This document shows positions 52,133 through 61,267 of a stretch of 64,000 nucleotides of DNA, one piece after another. The DNA is taken from assembly GCA_947493955.1 (NCBI GenBank), contig CANLSQ010000001.1, positions 1 through 64,000 on the forward strand, written 5' to 3'. Every line of letters starts with the position of its first letter. Positions within the stretch are counted from its first letter, which is position 1. This DNA is from an uncultured Sphingomonadaceae bacterium. GTDB lineage: Bacteria; Pseudomonadota; Alphaproteobacteria; Sphingomonadales; Sphingomonadaceae. Position numbers and translations under genes: made by a program. The notes under the pieces are model-generated. The model saw only the letters and a program-made list of their open reading frames with translations. It did not search any database and was not told where the DNA came from.

Positions 52133-53200
52133 TCATCCGCATTGTGCTCTGTGCAGTATTTTTTGATCTGCGAGCACCAAGGCCATCATGGCTTCTACAA
52201 CAGGTACGCCGCGTATACCGACACAGGGGTCGTGGCGGCCTTTTGTTGTGATTTCAGTCGCTTCGCCATCGCGGGTAATGGTCTCGACCGGTGTCAGGAT
52301 AGAGCTGGTTGGCTTGAACGCGACGCGACAGAAAACAGGCTGTCCGGTGGAGATCCCGCCAGCGGTTCCGCCTGCATGGTTGGATGCAAACCGTGGGCCT
52401 TCATTTCCCGGACGCATGGCATCGGCATTATCTTCGCCGCGTAGGCGTGCAGCGGCAAAGCCGTCGCCAATCTCCACACCTTTGGTGGCGTTTATGGTCA
52501 TCATCGCGGCGGCGATTTCGCTATCGAGCTTTGCATAGACGGGTGCCCCCCATCCGGCAGGAACACCGGTTGCCTCACAAGCGATGATTGCGCCAAGGCT
52601 GCTGCCATCCTTGCGTGCGCCATCGACCAAGGCTTCCCACCGTTTGGCAGCCTTTGCATCGGGACAGAAAAACGGATTATTGCCAATTTCATCAGCATCA
52701 AAATTCGCAATATCAATGGCATCGCCGCCAATTTCGGCGACCCATGCGCGAACCGATACTTCCGGAATGACAAGACGGGCAACTGCACCTGCGGCCACAC
52801 GTGCCGCTGTTTCACGTGCGCTTGACCTGCCTCCACCGCGATAATCACGAAAGCCATATTTGGCATCATAGGCATAATCGGCATGGCCGGGGCGATAGGC
52901 TTTGGCGACTTCGCTATAATCCTTGGATCGCTGGTCGACATTCTCGATCATCAGCGAAATAGGCGTGCCGGTGGTTTTGCCTTCAAATACGCCAGAAAGG
53001 ATTTTGACCTGATCGGGTTCCTGCCGCTGCGTCGTATACTTGGATTGGCCCGGCCGACGGGCATCCAGAAACGGCTGGATGTTCGCCTCGCTCAGGCCCA
53101 GTCCCGGAGGACAGCCATCAACGACCGCGCCCAACGCAGGCCCATGACTTTCCCCCCAGGTGGAAAAGCGAAATACGCGGCCGAAACTGTTAAAACTCAT
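52133..53200 (-). CDS. aroC: Chorismate synthase
   Basis: AroC makes chorismate, the last shared step of aromatic amino-acid synthesis, needing reduced FMN. The 355-aa protein has [26 protein letters not shown] at the N-terminus, [36 protein letters not shown] and [19 protein letters not shown]. It is leftward, 11 bases before the SLC13 gene and 32 bases after the GNAT gene, in the run fabI - GNAT - aroC. Confidence 0.97.
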   Translation of the reverse strand: MSFNSFGRVFRFSTWGESHGPALGAVVDGCPPGLGLSEANIQPFLDARRPGQSKYTTQRQEPDQVKILSGVFEGKTTGTPISLMIENVDQRSKDYSEVAKAYRPGHADYAYDAKYGFRDYRGGGRSSARETAARVAAGAVARLVIPEVSVRAWVAEIGGDAIDIANFDADEIGNNPFFCPDAKAAKRWEALVDGARKDGSSLGAIIACEATGVPAGWGAPVYAKLDSEIAAAMMTINATKGVEIGDGFAAARLRGEDNADAMRPGNEGPRFASNHAGGTAGGISTGQPVFCRVAFKPTSSILTPVETITRDGEATEITTKGRHDPCVGIRGVPVVEAMMALVLADQKILHRAQCG

Positions 53201-53232
53201 ATACCCTCATTTACTGGCCCACTTTTTTGTTT

Positions 53233-53733
53233 TTACAGGCGACCAAAGGCGGGCGCATATTCTGCTCGCCCTGACTGCGGCTTTTGGGCCGTCTCGTCAA
53301 GCCAGAGTGCTTGAAAATACGGACCGGCAAAAGGCGAGGCAAATGGCTTTGCATCATCGACAGAAAAGCCGAAGCGTGAATAGTAGCGGGGGTTTCCAAG
53401 CAATATGATCAACTGCCAGTCCTGCGATTGTGCCCAATGGATGGCGGCTCGGACAAGCTGTGATCCTATACCTTCATGCTGACGATTGGGCGCGACAGCA
53501 ACTGGCCCTAGGCCCAATGCCTTGATCGGCTGTTCGTCGGCTGCGGTATCCATGGGACTAAGGGCTATGTGGCCGATTATCGCACCATCCTCCTCGGCTA
53601 CCTGAGAGAAGTATAGATCACCATCTTCCCGCAGCATTTCGACAAGCCGTGCTTCAGCATCAGTTGCAAAAGCGGCTGCGTTTACAGCAAAGATGGATTT
53701 CTCGTCGCCAGGCTGCTCCGCTCTTAAAAGCAT
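53233..53733 (-). CDS. GNAT-family N-acetyltransferase
   Basis: A 166-aa GNAT with the acetyl-CoA-binding loop region ALGLGPVAVAPNRQHEGIGSQLVRAAI and the preceding IGHIALSPMDT strand. It probably acetylates a small amine or ribosomal/antibiotic substrate; specificity is unknown. ATG 53733 shares a base with the fabI stop (TGATG); a TTG at 53736 is less plausible. It is between fabI and aroC. Confidence 0.82.
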   Translation of the reverse strand: MLLRAEQPGDEKSIFAVNAAAFATDAEARLVEMLREDGDLYFSQVAEEDGAIIGHIALSPMDTAADEQPIKALGLGPVAVAPNRQHEGIGSQLVRAAIHWAQSQDWQLIILLGNPRYYSRFGFSVDDAKPFASPFAGPYFQALWLDETAQKPQSGRAEYAPAFGRL

Positions 53734-54536
53734 CAATCCAGCGCGATATCCGGCGCATCTTCCTGTTTCATTCCGATGGTGTGATAGCCCGCATCGACAT
53801 GATGCGTCTCGCCAGTCACTCCTGAGGACAGATCGGACAGGAAATAGAGCGCGGAAGATCCGACATCATCAATCGTCACATTGCGGCGCATAGGGGAGTT
53901 TAGTTCATTCCATTTCAGGATATAACGGAAATCCCCGATGCCGGATGCGGCAAGGGTCTTGATCGGTCCCGCAGAAATCGCATTCACCCGGATACCATCT
54001 GGGCCAACATCATTGGCAAGATATTGTACCGATGTTTCCAGCGCCGCTTTGGCCACGCCCATGACGTTATAATGCGGAATAACCTTTTCCGCGCCGTAGT
54101 AGGATAATGTGAGCATAGAGCCGCCGGGATTCATCATCGCGGCAGCACGCTTGGCAACGGCGGTAAAGCTGTAGACGCTGATATTCATCGTCATCAGAAA
54201 ATCATCGAGGGTCACGTCAAAATATTTGCCGCGCAGGGCTTCTTTATTGGTGAAGCCGATAGCGTGGACCACAAAGTCAATCGTGGGCCATTTTTCGGCC
54301 AGTTCGGCGAAAGTTTTGTCGAGCTGGTCCATATCCGACACATCGCAATCGAGCAGAAAATCGCAGCCCAGTTCTTCGGCCAGCGGTTTGACACGCTTGG
54401 CCATGACTTCACCCTGATAGCTTATCGCCAGCTCGGCCCCTGCTTCAGAAAGCTTTTTTGCAATGCCCCAGGCCAGCGACTTGTTGTTCGCTAGCCCCAT
54501 GATCAAGCCGCGTTTGCCCTTCATCAGTTCATTCAT
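53733..54536 (-). CDS. fabI: Enoyl-[acyl-carrier-protein] reductase (NADH)
   Basis: FabI performs the final reduction of fatty-acid elongation. The 267-aa SDR has GLANNKSLAWGIAK for cofactor binding, the catalytic pair Tyr-x6-Lys in HYNVMGVAK, and SLSYYGAEK upstream of it. It is the usual triclosan/isoniazid target type. The leftward transcript continues into GNAT and aroC. Upstream lies a YihY-family gene on the same strand, 80 bases away. Confidence 0.95.
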   Translation of the reverse strand: MNELMKGKRGLIMGLANNKSLAWGIAKKLSEAGAELAISYQGEVMAKRVKPLAEELGCDFLLDCDVSDMDQLDKTFAELAEKWPTIDFVVHAIGFTNKEALRGKYFDVTLDDFLMTMNISVYSFTAVAKRAAAMMNPGGSMLTLSYYGAEKVIPHYNVMGVAKAALETSVQYLANDVGPDGIRVNAISAGPIKTLAASGIGDFRYILKWNELNSPMRRNVTIDDVGSSALYFLSDLSSGVTGETHHVDAGYHTIGMKQEDAPDIALD

Positions 54537-54616
54537 TGCCAGTCCTTTTCACATGTAAAATTTTCTTCTCAATAGCGCCCATGCCGCTGATATTCCAGAA
54601 AATCATCATCCGGCGC

Positions 54617-55561
54617 TTACAAGTCCGGTTCTTCGTGCTGCGGTCGGTCAGCCAGCGCGGCATTGAGCTCGGACCCGATAACCATGCCGAGGCCGATGAG
54701 ATAGAAAAAAATCAACGTGATCATAACACCAGCAAGACTGCCATAGGTGAGTTGATAGTTGGCGGCATATTTCAGGAAAAGCGGCAGAAAGCCGGTGATA
54801 AGCAGCCACCAGCCGCTGATAAACACGGCGCCTGGCCATTTGGGATAGGCGCGCGGTCGATATTGGCGGGGCGTAAGAAGTCGGAACAAGAGATAGAGCG
54901 TGATAAACAGGATCAAAAATGGCAGGGCGCTGGATAGCGAAAACCATGTCGTGCTTTCCGCCAGATCCGGGAAATATCCTCCAAGAAATTCGCTAATCCC
55001 CGCCACGACAAACTGCGCGCTAAGCGCCAACATTGCGAAAAACACCGACAGGATGATGAGACCGATGGAGGTCAGGCGATATTCCCAAAAAGCCCGTTGA
55101 GCCGTTACACCGTAGGCGCGGTGCAATATTTCGCGGATGGTTTCGATCAGGCTCGCCGTGGTCCACAGGCCAACCGCGGCGCTGAACCACAATAAAGGCC
55201 CGGTTCGCGCGCCCATCGCATCCTGTATAGGATCGTGCAACGCGTCGGCAACCGAAGGCGGAACGGTCCTTAGAAACGCTTCGACAAAATCAATGCCGAT
55301 GGCGGTCTGACCAATGCTGCCAGCAATGGCGGCTGCGACGATGAAGAAGGAAAATACCGCCAATAGCGCAAGATAGGCAAAATTCCCGGCGAAAGTGAAA
55401 CCGTCGGTATAGACACCCACCGCCGTCCGCTCGATGACGGAAACAACTCGCCGCAGTAAATGGCCCTCCGCCAGTGCCTTGGCCGCTTTTTCACTTTTCC
55501 GACCGGGCCGGGTTGGCTCTTCACGCCGTGCTTCGGGGGAAAGAGGCGACGGGTCAGACAT
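54617..55561 (-). CDS. YihY/BrkB-family membrane protein
   Basis: A 314-aa protein with six predicted transmembrane helices and the family strings GNFAYLALLAVFSFFIVAAAI, LWTTASLIETIREILHRAYGV and YGSLAGVMITLIFFYLIGLGMVIGSELNAAL. The N-terminal 35 residues are charged and cytosolic. The function of YihY/UPF0761 proteins is unclear (once called RNase BN by mistake). It is leftward between fabI and dnaJ. Confidence 0.88.
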   Translation of the reverse strand: MSDPSPLSPEARREEPTRPGRKSEKAAKALAEGHLLRRVVSVIERTAVGVYTDGFTFAGNFAYLALLAVFSFFIVAAAIAGSIGQTAIGIDFVEAFLRTVPPSVADALHDPIQDAMGARTGPLLWFSAAVGLWTTASLIETIREILHRAYGVTAQRAFWEYRLTSIGLIILSVFFAMLALSAQFVVAGISEFLGGYFPDLAESTTWFSLSSALPFLILFITLYLLFRLLTPRQYRPRAYPKWPGAVFISGWWLLITGFLPLFLKYAANYQLTYGSLAGVMITLIFFYLIGLGMVIGSELNAALADRPQHEEPDL

Positions 55562-55579
55562 GAAGCTGTTCAGCCAAAA

Positions 55580-56500
55580 TCACACACCCATATCTGCGCG
55601 CGGGTTTTCGTCATTTTCCCAGTCTTTCACAAACTCCGCCAGCTTTGAATCATCTTTCGGCAATGTGATCATCAATGTCACCAGATGGTCACCGCGACCA
55701 CCGGATTTCTTGTGAAAGCCTTTGTTCTTCAGACGCAGCGTCTTACCAGAGTCAGAACCAGCGGGAATGGAAAGCATGACCGGACCATCTACGGTTGGCA
55801 CCTTGATTTTGGCCCCTTCAACCGCTTCCTTCAGACTGATCGGCAGCTCCAGTTTCACATTGTCGCCATCACGCTCGTAAAAGGGGTGGCTGTTGATATG
55901 GATGGTCACAATGGCATCGCCATTGCCACCCGGACCTTGCCGTCCTTTGCCGCCAAGCCGCATTTGCGTGCCTTCCTCAACGCCTTTCGGCAGGCTGAGG
56001 TCAATCGTCTTGCCGTCCTCCAGAGTTATCCGCTGTTTTTCAAGCGTTGCGGCTGCAATGAACTCGACTTTCAATCGATAGGAAACATTGGCCCCTTTTG
56101 GTGGCGGCGCACTGCGTTGGCGAGAGCCGAATGGGCTGGAACTGCGTCCGCCGCCGCCAAACAACCCTTCAAATATGTCACCGAAATCTGCACCGCCATT
56201 GCCGAAATCAAATTGCTGACCCCCGGCGCCGCGTGAATAGGTGCCGCCGGGCCCGCCGCCGAAACCAAAACCCGCAGGATTGCCATCAGCATCAATCTCT
56301 CCGCGATCAAATTGCGCGCGCTTGTCCTTGTCCAGCAGCAGGTCATAAGCCTTGGTGACGTCGGAAAACCTTTCCGTCGCCTTGGGGTTGTCCTTGTTGC
56401 GGTCAGGATGCAGCTCTTTGGCAAGCTTGCGATAGGCGCTTTTAATCTCCTTCTCGCTTGCGCCCTTGGCCACGCCCAATGCCTGATACGGATCTGCCAT
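55580..56500 (-). CDS. DnaJ-family co-chaperone (CbpA type)
   Basis: A 306-aa J-domain protein. Residues 1-66 are the J domain with HPD (KLAKELHPDRNKDN), residues about 70-120 the Gly/Phe-rich linker (GFGFGGGPGGTY ... FGGGGRSSSPF), then the C-terminal substrate-binding domains (VEEGTQMRLGGKGRQGPGG ... PVMLSIPAGSDSGKTLRLKNKG). There is no CxxCxGxG zinc region, so it is CbpA/DnaJ class B, stimulating DnaK. It begins at ATG 56500. Confidence 0.92.
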   Translation of the reverse strand: MADPYQALGVAKGASEKEIKSAYRKLAKELHPDRNKDNPKATERFSDVTKAYDLLLDKDKRAQFDRGEIDADGNPAGFGFGGGPGGTYSRGAGGQQFDFGNGGADFGDIFEGLFGGGGRSSSPFGSRQRSAPPPKGANVSYRLKVEFIAAATLEKQRITLEDGKTIDLSLPKGVEEGTQMRLGGKGRQGPGGNGDAIVTIHINSHPFYERDGDNVKLELPISLKEAVEGAKIKVPTVDGPVMLSIPAGSDSGKTLRLKNKGFHKKSGGRGDHLVTLMITLPKDDSKLAEFVKDWENDENPRADMGV

Positions 56501-56570
56501 TACTTACCCTTTTCAATTCCTTATCTCTATCAAGATTGGAACCATATGCTGCTATTTCAACTTCAGTGTC

Positions 56571-57038
56571 TTATTGAGGTACTACGGCATCCGCAACTCT
56601 ATTGTGACGCGAGAAACGCAGCAAAAGATAGAGGATTAGCCCCAAAGGCCCCAACATCAATACGAAAAATAATATGGGAACCTGAATCCAGCGGGCAAAT
56701 CCGTATTTATCCGCGTTCCGCGCAACCCAAATGCCGACGAACAGATCGAAAGCAAGAAAATGGATCCAGCCAATGGTCGCGCCGCCATCACTGGACAAAA
56801 GGGCTTGCACACCGGCCAAACTGCTGAAATTTCCTTCACTGCTGCCACCTTCTATCATGCCAGTCATCAGCGGGATGACGATAAGAGCGTAAGTCAGTGC
56901 AAGTAAGCTTACCCCGCCATAGAAGACGCCCTTCATCACTATATCTCCGCCAAAATATTGACGCGGCGCAAAGGCGAGGATCAGCCACATGAGCAAGGCC
57001 CAATTATTGCTTACGGTAAAGACTAGTTCCCAGTTCAT
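56571..57038 (-). CDS. ABA4-like (DUF4281) membrane protein
   Basis: A 155-aa membrane protein of the DUF4281 family, named after plant ABA4, which is needed for neoxanthin formation. It has four helices and the conserved GATIGWIHFLAFDLFVGIWVARNADKYG and PILFFVLMLGPLGLILYLLLR. Bacterial members may act on carotenoids or be general membrane proteins. ATG 57038 has GGGG nine bases upstream; an earlier ATG at 57047 touches it. The crtW-crtZ pair at 27.8-29.1 kb is not adjacent, so a link is speculative. Confidence 0.8.
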   Translation of the reverse strand: MNWELVFTVSNNWALLMWLILAFAPRQYFGGDIVMKGVFYGGVSLLALTYALIVIPLMTGMIEGGSSEGNFSSLAGVQALLSSDGGATIGWIHFLAFDLFVGIWVARNADKYGFARWIQVPILFFVLMLGPLGLILYLLLRFSRHNRVADAVVPQ

Positions 57039-57119
57039 GATATGCATCCCCTTTGTGCGATGGGGGAGGGGATTAGCATGAAAAACAGCACAGGGCTATT
57101 TCATGTGCTGTCGCGGGTT

Positions 57120-58700
57120 TTAAGGAGCCAGAACCGTATCCTCAGCCTTTGGCAACAGGTCTGGATAGTCGGTAATATAATGTAATCCTCGGCTTTCCTT
57201 GCGAGCGAGCGCCGATTTGACGATCAGATCAGCCACCTCAATCAGGTTGCGTAGCTCGATCAAATCCTGGGTCACTCGGAAATGGCCGTAATATTCCTCA
57301 ACCTCGCCGCGCAGCAGATCAATGCGGTGCTGGGCGCGCTCCAGACGCTTAGTGGTGCGCACGATGCCGACATAATTCCACATGAAGCGGCGGATTTCCG
57401 TCCATGTCTGCTTGATGACAACTTCTTCATCACTGTCCGTAACGCGGCTTTCATCCCACGGACGGATTGCTGGCGGTTCGGGCATGTCATTCCAATGCGC
57501 CGCGATATCGCGGGCGGCGGCGTCGCCGAAGACGAAACATTCAAGCAAGCTGTTGGAAGCGAGGCGATTGGCGCCATGGAGCCCGCTTTCACTGGCTTCA
57601 CCGGCGGCATAAAGGCCGGGCAGATCAGTGCGGCCGTTGAGGTCAATCAATATCCCGCCGCAGGTATAGTGCTGCGCAGGGACGACCGGGATCGGTCCGG
57701 TGGTCATATCGATGCCTAACCCGATCAGCTTATCATAGATGTTCGGAAAATGGCCTTTCACAAATTCCGGGGTTTCGTGGCTGATATCCAGATGGACATA
57801 GTCGAGGCCAAATTGCTTGATTTCCGCGTCATTGGCGCGCGCAACAATGTCCCGGGGTGCCAGTTCCATTCGCTTGCTGTCGTAAAACTCCATGAAACGC
57901 TTGCCGGTTCGCGGGTTGAGCAAATGGCCGCCTTCGCCGCGCACGGCCTCGGTAATCAGGAAATTTTTGACTTCGAGATTGTAGAGGCAGGTCGGGTGGA
58001 ATTGCATCATTTCCATATTGGAAACCCGGGCACCAGCGCGCCAGGCCATAGCAATACCATCGCCGGTTGCGCCGCGCGGAGCAGTGGAGAACAGATAAGT
58101 TCGGCCAGCGCCGCCGCTCGCCATGATTGTGGCCCGCGATGTCAGCGTTTCCACGCGGCCGGTTGCATTGTTCAGCGCGTAAACACCCCAGACATTTTTC
58201 GCACCGGTCGATGTCTCGGCATGCCGGTCGGCAATCAGGTCAATCGCCACCATATGCGGCTGCATGGTGATATTGGGATGGGCGGCGGCCGTTTTCTGTA
58301 GCGCTTCCTGCACCGCCCAGCCGGTAGCGTCATCGACATGGACAATCCGGCGGTGGCTATGGCCGCCTTCGCGGGTGAGGTGCAAAACTTCCGCTTCCTT
58401 GTTGAACGGCACCCCCATTTCTTCCAACCGTTCGATGGCGGCGGGGGCATTTTCAACAACAAACTCAACTGTTTCGCGGCGGTTCAGCCCGGCACCTGCC
58501 ACCATCGTGTCATCGATATGATTTGCAAATGTATCGCCGGCATCAAGTACAGCGGCAATGCCGCCCTGTGCCCAGGCGGTTGAGCCACCTGCAAGATCGC
58601 CCTTGGCAAGCACAAGAACCTTGTGCGTCCGCGCCAGGGTAATGGCAGCACTCAGTCCGGCCGCGCCAGAGCCGACGATGATAACATCAAAATTGCTCAT
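57120..58700 (-). CDS. nadB: L-aspartate oxidase
   Basis: NadB oxidises aspartate to iminoaspartate for NadA. The 526-aa flavoprotein has VGSGAAGLSAAITLAR for FAD, GGSTAWAQGGIAAVLD, FLITEAVRGEGGHLLN, GGILIDLNGRTDLPGLYAAGE and ASNSLLECFVFG. The C-terminal ~100 residues are the three-helix bundle. It is leftward after an ABC ATPase gene whose stop overlaps by four bases (ATGA). It is 15 kb from nadA and nadC on the other strand. Confidence 0.96.
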   Translation of the reverse strand: MSNFDVIIVGSGAAGLSAAITLARTHKVLVLAKGDLAGGSTAWAQGGIAAVLDAGDTFANHIDDTMVAGAGLNRRETVEFVVENAPAAIERLEEMGVPFNKEAEVLHLTREGGHSHRRIVHVDDATGWAVQEALQKTAAAHPNITMQPHMVAIDLIADRHAETSTGAKNVWGVYALNNATGRVETLTSRATIMASGGAGRTYLFSTAPRGATGDGIAMAWRAGARVSNMEMMQFHPTCLYNLEVKNFLITEAVRGEGGHLLNPRTGKRFMEFYDSKRMELAPRDIVARANDAEIKQFGLDYVHLDISHETPEFVKGHFPNIYDKLIGLGIDMTTGPIPVVPAQHYTCGGILIDLNGRTDLPGLYAAGEASESGLHGANRLASNSLLECFVFGDAAARDIAAHWNDMPEPPAIRPWDESRVTDSDEEVVIKQTWTEIRRFMWNYVGIVRTTKRLERAQHRIDLLRGEVEEYYGHFRVTQDLIELRNLIEVADLIVKSALARKESRGLHYITDYPDLLPKAEDTVLAP

Positions 58701-59632
58701 GCGGCTTTGCGCGTCAAATTCAGGAACACGTCTTCCAGATCCGCTTCCCGCGTCGTGACATCGACGATCTGATAGCCACGTTTCTGCACAGCCTGCATCA
58801 CGCCGCCGGCATTGGTACGGTCCTTGTTATAGGTCACGGCAACCGTGCGCGGACCGATAATGTCGGCTTTCAAAAACTGATCATCGGCAAAGGTAACTGC
58901 ATCGGATTCTTCGGAAATATCCCGGTCCAGGGTCAGTTCGACCAGCTTTTCCCGGGCCATGTCTACCAGCTCCGGAGTTGTCTTGAGCGCAATCAGCTTG
59001 CCATGATTGATAATCGCAATCCTGTCGCAGAGATTTTCCGCCTCTTCCAGATAGTGGGTGGTGAGAACGATGGTCACGCCGGATGCATTGAGCTGCTCCA
59101 CATATTCCCAAAGCTGCTGACGCAATTCGATATCCACGCCGGCCGTGGGCTCGTCCAGAACCAATATCGGCGGAGAATGGACCATTGCCTTGGCCACCAG
59201 CAGGCGGCGCTTCATGCCGCCGGATAACGTTCGCGAATAGGCATGGGCCTTATCTTCCAGATGAACGGCGCGGAGCAATTCCATCGTCCGGCGTTCGGAT
59301 TTCTTGATCCCGTACAGTCCGGCCACAACCTCCAGCGATTCTGCAGGCGTAAAGAAAGGGTCGAACATGATCTCTTGCGGGACAATACCGATGGATGCCT
59401 TGGCATTGCGATGGTCTGCATCAATATCAAAGCCCCAGATATTGGCGGTGCCCCCGCTTTTGCTGACCATACCGGACAAGATGTTGATTAGCGTGGATTT
59501 TCCCGCGCCGTTCGGGCCCAAAAGCCCGAAAATTTCTCCCCGTTTCACGTCAAAAGTGACGTCATCCAGCGCTTTTTTACCGCCAGCATAGGTTTTGGAG
59601 AGATGTTGGATGGATATAGCAGCTTCGGTCAT
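58697..59632 (-). CDS. ABC-type exporter ATP-binding protein
   Basis: A 311-aa ABC ATPase (CcmA/ABC-2 type): Walker A LLGPNGAGKST, Q-loop VPQEIMFDP, signature TLSGGMKRRL, Walker B PILVLDEPTAGVD, and a C-terminal extension (EKLVELTLDRDISEES ... EADLEDVFLNLT) typical of drug or polysaccharide exporter subunits. A matching ABC-2 permease would be expected next door, but the downstream gene is nadB and the upstream gene is a DUF4402 protein, so its permease is elsewhere or it is an orphan. Confidence 0.9.
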   Translation of the reverse strand: MTEAAISIQHLSKTYAGGKKALDDVTFDVKRGEIFGLLGPNGAGKSTLINILSGMVSKSGGTANIWGFDIDADHRNAKASIGIVPQEIMFDPFFTPAESLEVVAGLYGIKKSERRTMELLRAVHLEDKAHAYSRTLSGGMKRRLLVAKAMVHSPPILVLDEPTAGVDIELRQQLWEYVEQLNASGVTIVLTTHYLEEAENLCDRIAIINHGKLIALKTTPELVDMAREKLVELTLDRDISEESDAVTFADDQFLKADIIGPRTVAVTYNKDRTNAGGVMQAVQKRGYQIVDVTTREADLEDVFLNLTRKAA

Positions 59633-59777
59633 GGCAACCGCATAACCATCTTGCCCCCCACAATCAAAGGCTTTGCATCAAACAGGATACAGAATGTGAC
59701 AGCGTTTAACGAAAAATTAGGCATGATATTAAACAGATTTTTGTGCTGTTGCCGCTAGTTGGGGCAATGTGGAACAA

Positions 59778-60314
59778 ATGAGGGACCAGAAACGGACGTT
59801 TAAGTCCGGACTTGCGCGTGCGGCAATCATGCTGTGCGTCCTGCCTTTTATTGGGCTGGCTGGACCCGTGCAGGCGCAATCGGCCAGCGGTGAAGCCATG
59901 GCCACCCTCAATACAGCGATAACGATCACCAAAAACGCGGACCTCGATTTTGGTGATTTTATTCCGGGCACAAGCAATAGTCTTTTCCGGCTTAATCCAA
60001 GAAACGGCAATCTCAATCAACGGAGCGGTGATGCAATCGCTATTGGTGGAGGACATCAGGCTGCATCGTTCACTGTAACCGGCACGCCATCGCTGCGGGT
60101 TCGTATTACCCGCGGCCAGAATCGAATTTTTCTGGTGCGTGATGGCGGGACGGAAACCATGCGGATCAACCGGTTCCGGTTCAATGGACGGCGGCGGTTT
60201 CTGGATGCGAGCGGAGAAGCGACTTATCTTGTCGGCGGCCAGATCAGGGTGGGACCCAATCAGGTCGCGGGAACCTATCGCGGGACGTTTAACGTGACGG
60301 TGGATTATCAGTAA
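59778..60314 (+). CDS. DUF4402 exported protein, first copy
   Basis: A 178-aa protein with a signal peptide (hydrophobic about 13-27, cleavage near VQA-QS) and a DUF4402 domain: the hallmark LDFGDFIPG, a central GGHQAASFTVTGTPSLRVRI and the C-terminal VAGTYRGTFNVTVDYQ. DUF4402 proteins have a pilin-like, Ig-type beta fold and are often surface exported; no chaperone or usher is nearby. Start choice is open: ATG 59778 or GTG 59769. A second, similar gene follows after 83 bases. Confidence 0.75.
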   Translation: MRDQKRTFKSGLARAAIMLCVLPFIGLAGPVQAQSASGEAMATLNTAITITKNADLDFGDFIPGTSNSLFRLNPRNGNLNQRSGDAIAIGGGHQAASFTVTGTPSLRVRITRGQNRIFLVRDGGTETMRINRFRFNGRRRFLDASGEATYLVGGQIRVGPNQVAGTYRGTFNVTVDYQ

Positions 60315-60397
60315 TTGAAGCAGTTGGCAGCCGGATTGATGGGGATCAGTCGGGATGCATAGAAAATATTTAGAATTTGTGGGTAGTGAGTAAAAAG

Positions 60398-60940
60398 ATG
60401 ACCAGAGACCAGATTATTTCGCGGCTGATTGGCTGCATGTTGACCCTGCTTGCAGGGATAACAATGGCGCCTGCGGCTCTTGCACAAACGGCTGACGCCG
60501 ATGCCAGAGCGGTAACAATTGGCCCGCTTTCCGTTGTCAATATTGCCGACCTGGAATTTGGCAGGATCATTCCATCACCTGCCGCCGGTACCGTGTTTAT
60601 GGATACGCGCAATGGCAACCGCACAAGCAACGGCGGTGTTACACTTGCCGGAGGCCCTTCGGGACGCGGTAATTTCATTATTTATGGCGGGCCGAACCAG
60701 ATCGTTGAGGTGTCCATTCCCGGCACCATGACGGTGACGCATACCAACGGCTCTGACAATATGAACATTGACCAGATGGCAATTGGCAATGGAAACCGGA
60801 ATTTCGGTACCTTTGTCCGCGGTTTTTTAGGTACGCTTGGTATATATCAGCTGACTGTTGGCGGGCGTCTCAATGTCGATGCTGATCAAGAAGCGGGCGT
60901 CTATACCGGTACATTCACGATGACGGTCGATTATCTCTAG
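60398..60940 (+). CDS. DUF4402 exported protein, second copy
   Basis: A 180-aa DUF4402 protein with a signal peptide (about 12-30, cleavage near ALA-QT), LEFGRIIPS, NFIIYGGPNQIVEVSIPG and the closing AGVYTGTFTMTVDYL. It is related to the upstream DUF4402 gene but clearly diverged, so the pair probably arose by an old duplication. ATG 60398 is preferred to TTG 60377 or GTG 60386. Same comments on function: pilin-like surface or periplasmic protein, role unknown. Confidence 0.78.
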   Translation: MTRDQIISRLIGCMLTLLAGITMAPAALAQTADADARAVTIGPLSVVNIADLEFGRIIPSPAAGTVFMDTRNGNRTSNGGVTLAGGPSGRGNFIIYGGPNQIVEVSIPGTMTVTHTNGSDNMNIDQMAIGNGNRNFGTFVRGFLGTLGIYQLTVGGRLNVDADQEAGVYTGTFTMTVDYL

Positions 60941-61005
60941 ACAGTCGGGTCGAAAGACTGCGGTAATATATTGCGCCAGCGAGTGACTGTTGCTAATCGC
61001 GCGAC

Positions 61006-61218
61006 ATGAACGACGCACCTGAAATTGTCCGCACGTCCAAAAAACGCAATGCCTGTGACGGCGCATCGGATATCCCCGGTGGCGCGGCGCTGGGCCATCC
61101 CCGCGTCTGGCTGGAAATAGATGAAAAAGGCTATGTCGATTGCGGCTATTGTGATCGTCGATTCATTTTGATCGGCGGGCCGGCTGATGTTTCCGCAGAA
61201 GCGCCTTCAGGCGAATAA
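61006..61218 (+). CDS. zf-CHCC zinc-finger protein
   Basis: A 70-aa zf-CHCC protein, related to the complex I accessory subunit NDUFS6. The zinc ligands are visible as Cys17 (NACDG), His31 (GHPRVW) and the CGYC pair near 46-49 (VDCGYCDRRFIL). In alphaproteobacteria it accompanies complex I assembly; here it lies between DUF4402 genes and tldD, which gives no extra hint. It starts 66 bases after the preceding stop. Confidence 0.88.
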   Translation: MNDAPEIVRTSKKRNACDGASDIPGGAALGHPRVWLEIDEKGYVDCGYCDRRFILIGGPADVSAEAPSGE

Positions 61219-61267
61219 TCTGACCTAAGGGGGTGCGCAGCCCCGATTTCGTTTCTATATAGTAGAA

